Shown here piece by piece: positions 61,507-64,000 of a stretch of DNA of 64,000 nt. The stretch's first letter is position 1, and each line of letters starts with the position of its first letter. Source of the DNA: Aestuariivirga sp. (GTDB lineage Bacteria; Pseudomonadota; Alphaproteobacteria; Rhizobiales; Aestuariivirgaceae). The notes below the pieces were generated by a model. That model saw only the letters and a list, made by a program, of their open reading frames with translations, was not told where the DNA came from and made no database searches. Made by a program: the position numbers and the translations under genes. The DNA lies in assembly GCF_020252395.1 (NCBI RefSeq), contig NZ_JADCDB010000021.1, positions 1 through 64,000 of the forward strand, given 5' to 3'.

Positions 61507-62777
61507 CAGCCGGCTTTCCGGTCACCGAAGAAGGCAAGCGACTGTGCAAGTTCCGTGTGGTCCTTTGCATAAGTCTCGAGCGGAATGCCGGCCACCGCCG
61601 CTTCCCAGGCTTGGCTTACCGCGCGCGCACCGGCGGCGGGGCCGGACGGATGGCTGACGATGCCGCCGCCACAGAGATAGAGCAGATCCACCGTCTTTCC
61701 TGTGCGCTCGTAAGTCTCCGGCGCCTGGCCGCCCCATTGGCCGGAACCGGCCACGGGCAGCGGGCAATCGGCCTCGGAAAACAGCGGTTGCCTGAGCGCC
61801 TTGAACGAGGCGGCGAAACTTTCATCCGGTTCCCAGTACTTGACCTTGATGCCGTTGATCTGGAACTGGTCGACGCCGAGCAAGCGCCAGAATTGCTGGT
61901 AGACGGCGAAGTCCATGCCGATGCCGGGATGGCGCGTGAGCAGATCCCAACCGTTGCGGTGGGCATGCAGAACAAGGCCGGAGCGCTTGCGCAGGAAGCT
62001 CATGCCGCCGAAGCCAACAGAGTTGATGTTGATGACGGCGCAATTGCCGCCGTGCTTCAGCACGAGATCGTGGTTCCTCATCATCACGTCCGGGTCGGCA
62101 TGGCTGATGCCGAAGGCATACATGACTTTCTTGCCGGCCTTCTGCTCATGGTCAAGGATCAGCGGCATGATCGCCTTCACGCGCTCCGAGAGCGGCGAAT
62201 AGGACGGGCTCGCCAGCTTCTCGTCGTCCTTGATGAAGTCGACGCCGGCCTCGATCAGCTCCTTCACGAGCGCGGCCGTCTCCGGCGGGCGGAGGCCCAG
62301 CGCGGGCTTGACGATGGTGCCGATGATCGGGCGGCCCTGAACCCCCGTCAGCCCGCGGCTGCCAGTTATGCCGAACTGCGGGCCGGGGTGCGCGCCCCGG
62401 AATTCCTGCGGCAGCTGCATGGCCGTGACCCGAATGCCGGTGAAGCCGCGGATCGACCAGACGCCGCCCATGGTGATGGTCATCAGGGCCGCGAGGTCAG
62501 TGCCGATGGCCGCGAAGGGGAAGTCGATATCCGCCTCGGCGCGGTTGAACGGGCCGGGACGATCCGATGGAAAGGAGGGCGTCTTTGTGGGCGGCAGGGG
62601 CCGCAACGCCACCATACGCGCCGCCACCCGCGCCTTCAGCTCTTCCGTCTCGCCCGGCACGGGGACGAAGGTGCCGGTCGACTGGTCGGCGGCGATCTTG
62701 GCCGCCAGCCTCTCCGGACTTCCATCCGTTTCGATAAGATAGGTGAGGCGGATCATGTGAGGCGGCACGTTGCGCAT
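61506..62777 (-). CDS. RuBisCO-like protein (form IV)
   Basis: A 423-residue RuBisCO-like protein. Lys157 in GTIVKPALGL matches the catalytic Lys175 region, and GVDFIKDDE keeps the Mg-binding set Lys183/Asp185/Glu186. The loop where true RuBisCO has HxHAGT reads FQINGIKVKYW, and the GxVVGKLEG loop 6 is replaced by GSGQWGGQAP, so it does not fix CO2. RLPs next to a DUF1537 kinase occur in apionate pathways (OiaX, XacX types). A Met at residue 8 (62756) is an alternative start. Confidence 0.93.
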   Translation of the reverse strand: MRNVPPHMIRLTYLIETDGSPERLAAKIAADQSTGTFVPVPGETEELKARVAARMVALRPLPPTKTPSFPSDRPGPFNRAEADIDFPFAAIGTDLAALMTITMGGVWSIRGFTGIRVTAMQLPQEFRGAHPGPQFGITGSRGLTGVQGRPIIGTIVKPALGLRPPETAALVKELIEAGVDFIKDDEKLASPSYSPLSERVKAIMPLILDHEQKAGKKVMYAFGISHADPDVMMRNHDLVLKHGGNCAVININSVGFGGMSFLRKRSGLVLHAHRNGWDLLTRHPGIGMDFAVYQQFWRLLGVDQFQINGIKVKYWEPDESFAASFKALRQPLFSEADCPLPVAGSGQWGGQAPETYERTGKTVDLLYLCGGGIVSHPSGPAAGARAVSQAWEAAVAGIPLETYAKDHTELAQSLAFFGDRKAG

Positions 62778-62831
62778 TGGTGAAGAACTGGTATGATGAG
62801 TTAAACTCAGGTCAAATTAGCAGCCAAAGCG

Positions 62832-63542
62832 ATGGCGATGCAAACCGAGCGTATCACCCGCCGCAAATTGTCCGACGAGGTGCTGGAGCGCCTGCTGCGG
62901 CTGATTTCGAACGGAAACCTCAAGGCGGGCGACGCCATGCCGTCGGAGCGCGAGTTGATGGAGCGCTTCGGGGTGGGCCGGCCGGCAATCCGCGAGGCGA
63001 TGCAGTCGCTGGCCAACATGGGGCTCGTGTCGATCAGCCATGGCGAGAGGGCGCGCGTTCAGGATCTCACCGCGCAGTCAATCATCCGCCAGGTGGACGT
63101 TTCGGCGCACCTCATGCTGCAACGGTCGCCGGATTCGCTCGAGCACCTGAAGCAGGCGCGGCTCTTTTTCGAGCGCGGCATGGTGCGGGAAGCGGCGGTG
63201 AAGGCGACGGCCGAAGACGTGGCGCGGCTGCGCGCCAACGTGGAGGAGCAGCGCGCGGCGCTCGGCAGGGCGGAGGCCTTCATGGAGGCCGACATGCGGC
63301 TTCACACACAGATCGCCGCCATCTCCGGCAACCCGATCTTCGTCTCGGTCAGCGAGGCGATGCTCGGCTGGCTCAAGGCCTATCACACGGAACTGCTGAT
63401 CTGGTCCGGCAAGGAGAATTACACGCTGGCCGAGCACATGGTGATCGTCGACGCCATCGCGAAGGGTGACGCCGATGCCGCGGAGGCCGCGATGGTGCAG
63501 CATCTGCAGCGGTCCAGCGGTTTGTATGGGTTGAAGGGATAG
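62832..63542 (+). CDS. GntR-family (FCD) transcriptional regulator
   Basis: A 236-residue GntR/FadR-type regulator. The winged HTH is at about 10-75 (AGDAMPSERELMERFGVGRPA, IREAMQSLANMGLVSISHGE) and the FCD ligand domain is about 95-230 (DMRLHTQIAAISGNPIF). It diverges from the RLP gene across 54 bases and probably responds to a sugar-acid intermediate of that operon. An intrinsic terminator follows. Confidence 0.92.
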   Translation: MAMQTERITRRKLSDEVLERLLRLISNGNLKAGDAMPSERELMERFGVGRPAIREAMQSLANMGLVSISHGERARVQDLTAQSIIRQVDVSAHLMLQRSPDSLEHLKQARLFFERGMVREAAVKATAEDVARLRANVEEQRAALGRAEAFMEADMRLHTQIAAISGNPIFVSVSEAMLGWLKAYHTELLIWSGKENYTLAEHMVIVDAIAKGDADAAEAAMVQHLQRSSGLYGLKG

Positions 63543-63569
63543 GCGTTCCCAGTCCCCTCCAAACTCATC

Positions 63570-63599
63570 ACACGCGGGCCTGACCCGCGTGTCTTTTTT
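63570..63599 (+). terminator. Intrinsic terminator of the GntR gene
   Basis: Perfect nine-base stem ACACGCGGG / CCCGCGTGT with a five-base loop, followed by CTTTTTT. About 28 bases past the GntR stop. Confidence 0.88.
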
Positions 63600-63608
63600 G
63601 CCGGCAAC

Positions 63609-63645
63609 CATCGGATGCCCGGGACGAGCCCGGGCGTGATGATGG
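63609..63645. repeat. REP-like intergenic palindrome, copy 3
   Basis: Core GCCCGGG-ACGAG-CCCGGGC with GATG/CATC-like flanks, the same design as 17643-17675. It lies between the convergent GntR and BKACE genes. Confidence 0.65.
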
Positions 63646-63654
63646 AGTGGGAGA

Positions 63655-64000
63655 CTAAGCTGGAGCCAAGCCCAATATCTCCCGCGCTTCGGCCGCACTC
63701 GCCGCGTGCCGCCCATATTCCGGGCACATCTTTGCCACGCGTGTCACCAGTTCGGCATTCGATGCCGCGAACCTGGTCTCGTCCCAGCGGATGTTGTCTT
63801 CCAATCCCGTGCGGCAGTGGCCGCCGCGTTCGAGGCACCAGCGGTTGACCTCGAGCTGGTGCTTGCCGATGCCGGCGGCCACCCAGGTTGCCTCGGGTGC
63901 GAGTCTCGTCACCTCGTCCACCATGAAGTCGAAGGCCTGGCGCACCACGGGCATGGCGTTCTTGACGCCCATGACGAACTGCACGTGCAGCGGCTTCCTG
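63655..64000 (-). CDS. BKACE (DUF849) beta-keto acid cleavage enzyme, 5' part beyond window
   Basis: C-terminal 114 residues of a BKACE-family protein; the frame is open to the right edge. KPLHVQFVMGVKNAMP, APEATWVAAGIGKHQLEVNR and GGHCRTGLEDNIRWDE are the family signature, including the Glu of the metal site. BKACE enzymes react a beta-keto acid with acetyl-CoA, giving acetoacetate and an acyl-CoA or a variant pair. The N-terminal metal histidines and the promoter lie beyond the window. It is convergent with the GntR gene, so it belongs to another transcript. Confidence 0.9.
   Translation of the reverse strand, partial: RKPLHVQFVMGVKNAMPVVRQAFDFMVDEVTRLAPEATWVAAGIGKHQLEVNRWCLERGGHCRTGLEDNIRWDETRFAASNAELVTRVAKMCPEYGRHAASAAEAREILGLAPA

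Noticed and set aside
61506-62777. True CO2-fixing RuBisCO
   Set aside because: Loop 6 and the HxHAGT-type motif are not conserved, and there is no small subunit or phosphoribulokinase gene nearby.
1-64000. CRISPR arrays, rRNA or tRNA genes
   Set aside because: No regularly spaced repeats and no cloverleaf-type or rRNA-like stretches were noticed; short palindromes are intergenic repeats instead.

Overview
The window is GC-rich bacterial chromosome from an alphaproteobacterium, most likely in the Hyphomicrobiales (Rhizobiales). The evidence is the gene families and their order: a ccmIEFH cytochrome c maturation operon running into degP and an OmpR-type two-component pair, a MucR regulator, a heterotetrameric sarcosine oxidase operon, an fdsGBA-fdhD-fdsD formate dehydrogenase operon, several small alphaproteobacterial families (DUF1491, DUF5330, DUF6456, PAS_5, DUF2336), and a gene-transfer-agent (GTA) cluster in the same order as that of Rhodobacter capsulatus. 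No rRNA, tRNA, CRISPR array, transposase or integrase was recognised, and no gene-free stretch exceeds 300 bases.

Layout. 1-4272: 5' portion of a secreted RHS/YD-repeat protein that runs off the left edge. 4401-12237: minus-strand envelope and respiration block (ccmI, ccmE, ccmF, ccmH, degP, response regulator, histidine kinase). 12399-19746: C1 block, with sarcosine oxidase soxBDAG, a methylenetetrahydrofolate-reductase-family gene and a GlxA/GbdR-type AraC regulator. 19735-22017: PepSY protein, PhoP-like regulator and PhoQ-like kinase. 22028-37563: complete-looking GTA structural cluster (g1 to g15 homologues, including a 59-residue g10.1) followed by a DUF2793 protein, a small membrane protein, a GH24 lysozyme and a holin. 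37691-44754: LysR regulator (FdsR-like) and NAD-dependent molybdenum formate dehydrogenase. 44793-54332: housekeeping and small alphaproteobacterial genes (YcgN family, class A PBP, DUF1214/DUF1254 pair, DUF1491, peptidoglycan-binding protein, DUF5330, SufE, DUF6456, PAS_5, MucR, DUF2336). 54502-59326: MsrB, oligopeptidase B, isochorismatase family hydrolase, glutaryl-CoA dehydrogenase, GNAT acetyltransferase. 59301-64000: sugar-acid-type catabolic locus with a RuBisCO-like protein, a DUF1537 kinase and a PEP-hydrolase-family TIM barrel, a divergent GntR/FCD regulator, and the end of a BKACE (DUF849) gene cut by the right edge.

How the genes work together. Sarcosine oxidase makes glycine, a tetrahydrofolate-bound C1 unit and H2O2; the MTHFR-family enzyme and formate dehydrogenase can process the C1 units, so 12.4-19.7 kb and 37.7-44.8 kb form a C1 and methylamine theme interrupted by the GTA cluster. 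The GTA cluster encodes terminase, capsid, a short siphovirus-like tail, peptidase, hub proteins and an attached lysis module, but no integration or replication genes. The right-hand locus resembles D-apionate-type pathways that pair a RuBisCO-like protein with a DUF1537 kinase, but it adds a PEP-hydrolase-family protein of unknown reaction and lies next to a BKACE gene. It is the best candidate here for undescribed metabolism. Short palindromic repeats of two families are scattered between genes, including inside the GTA cluster.
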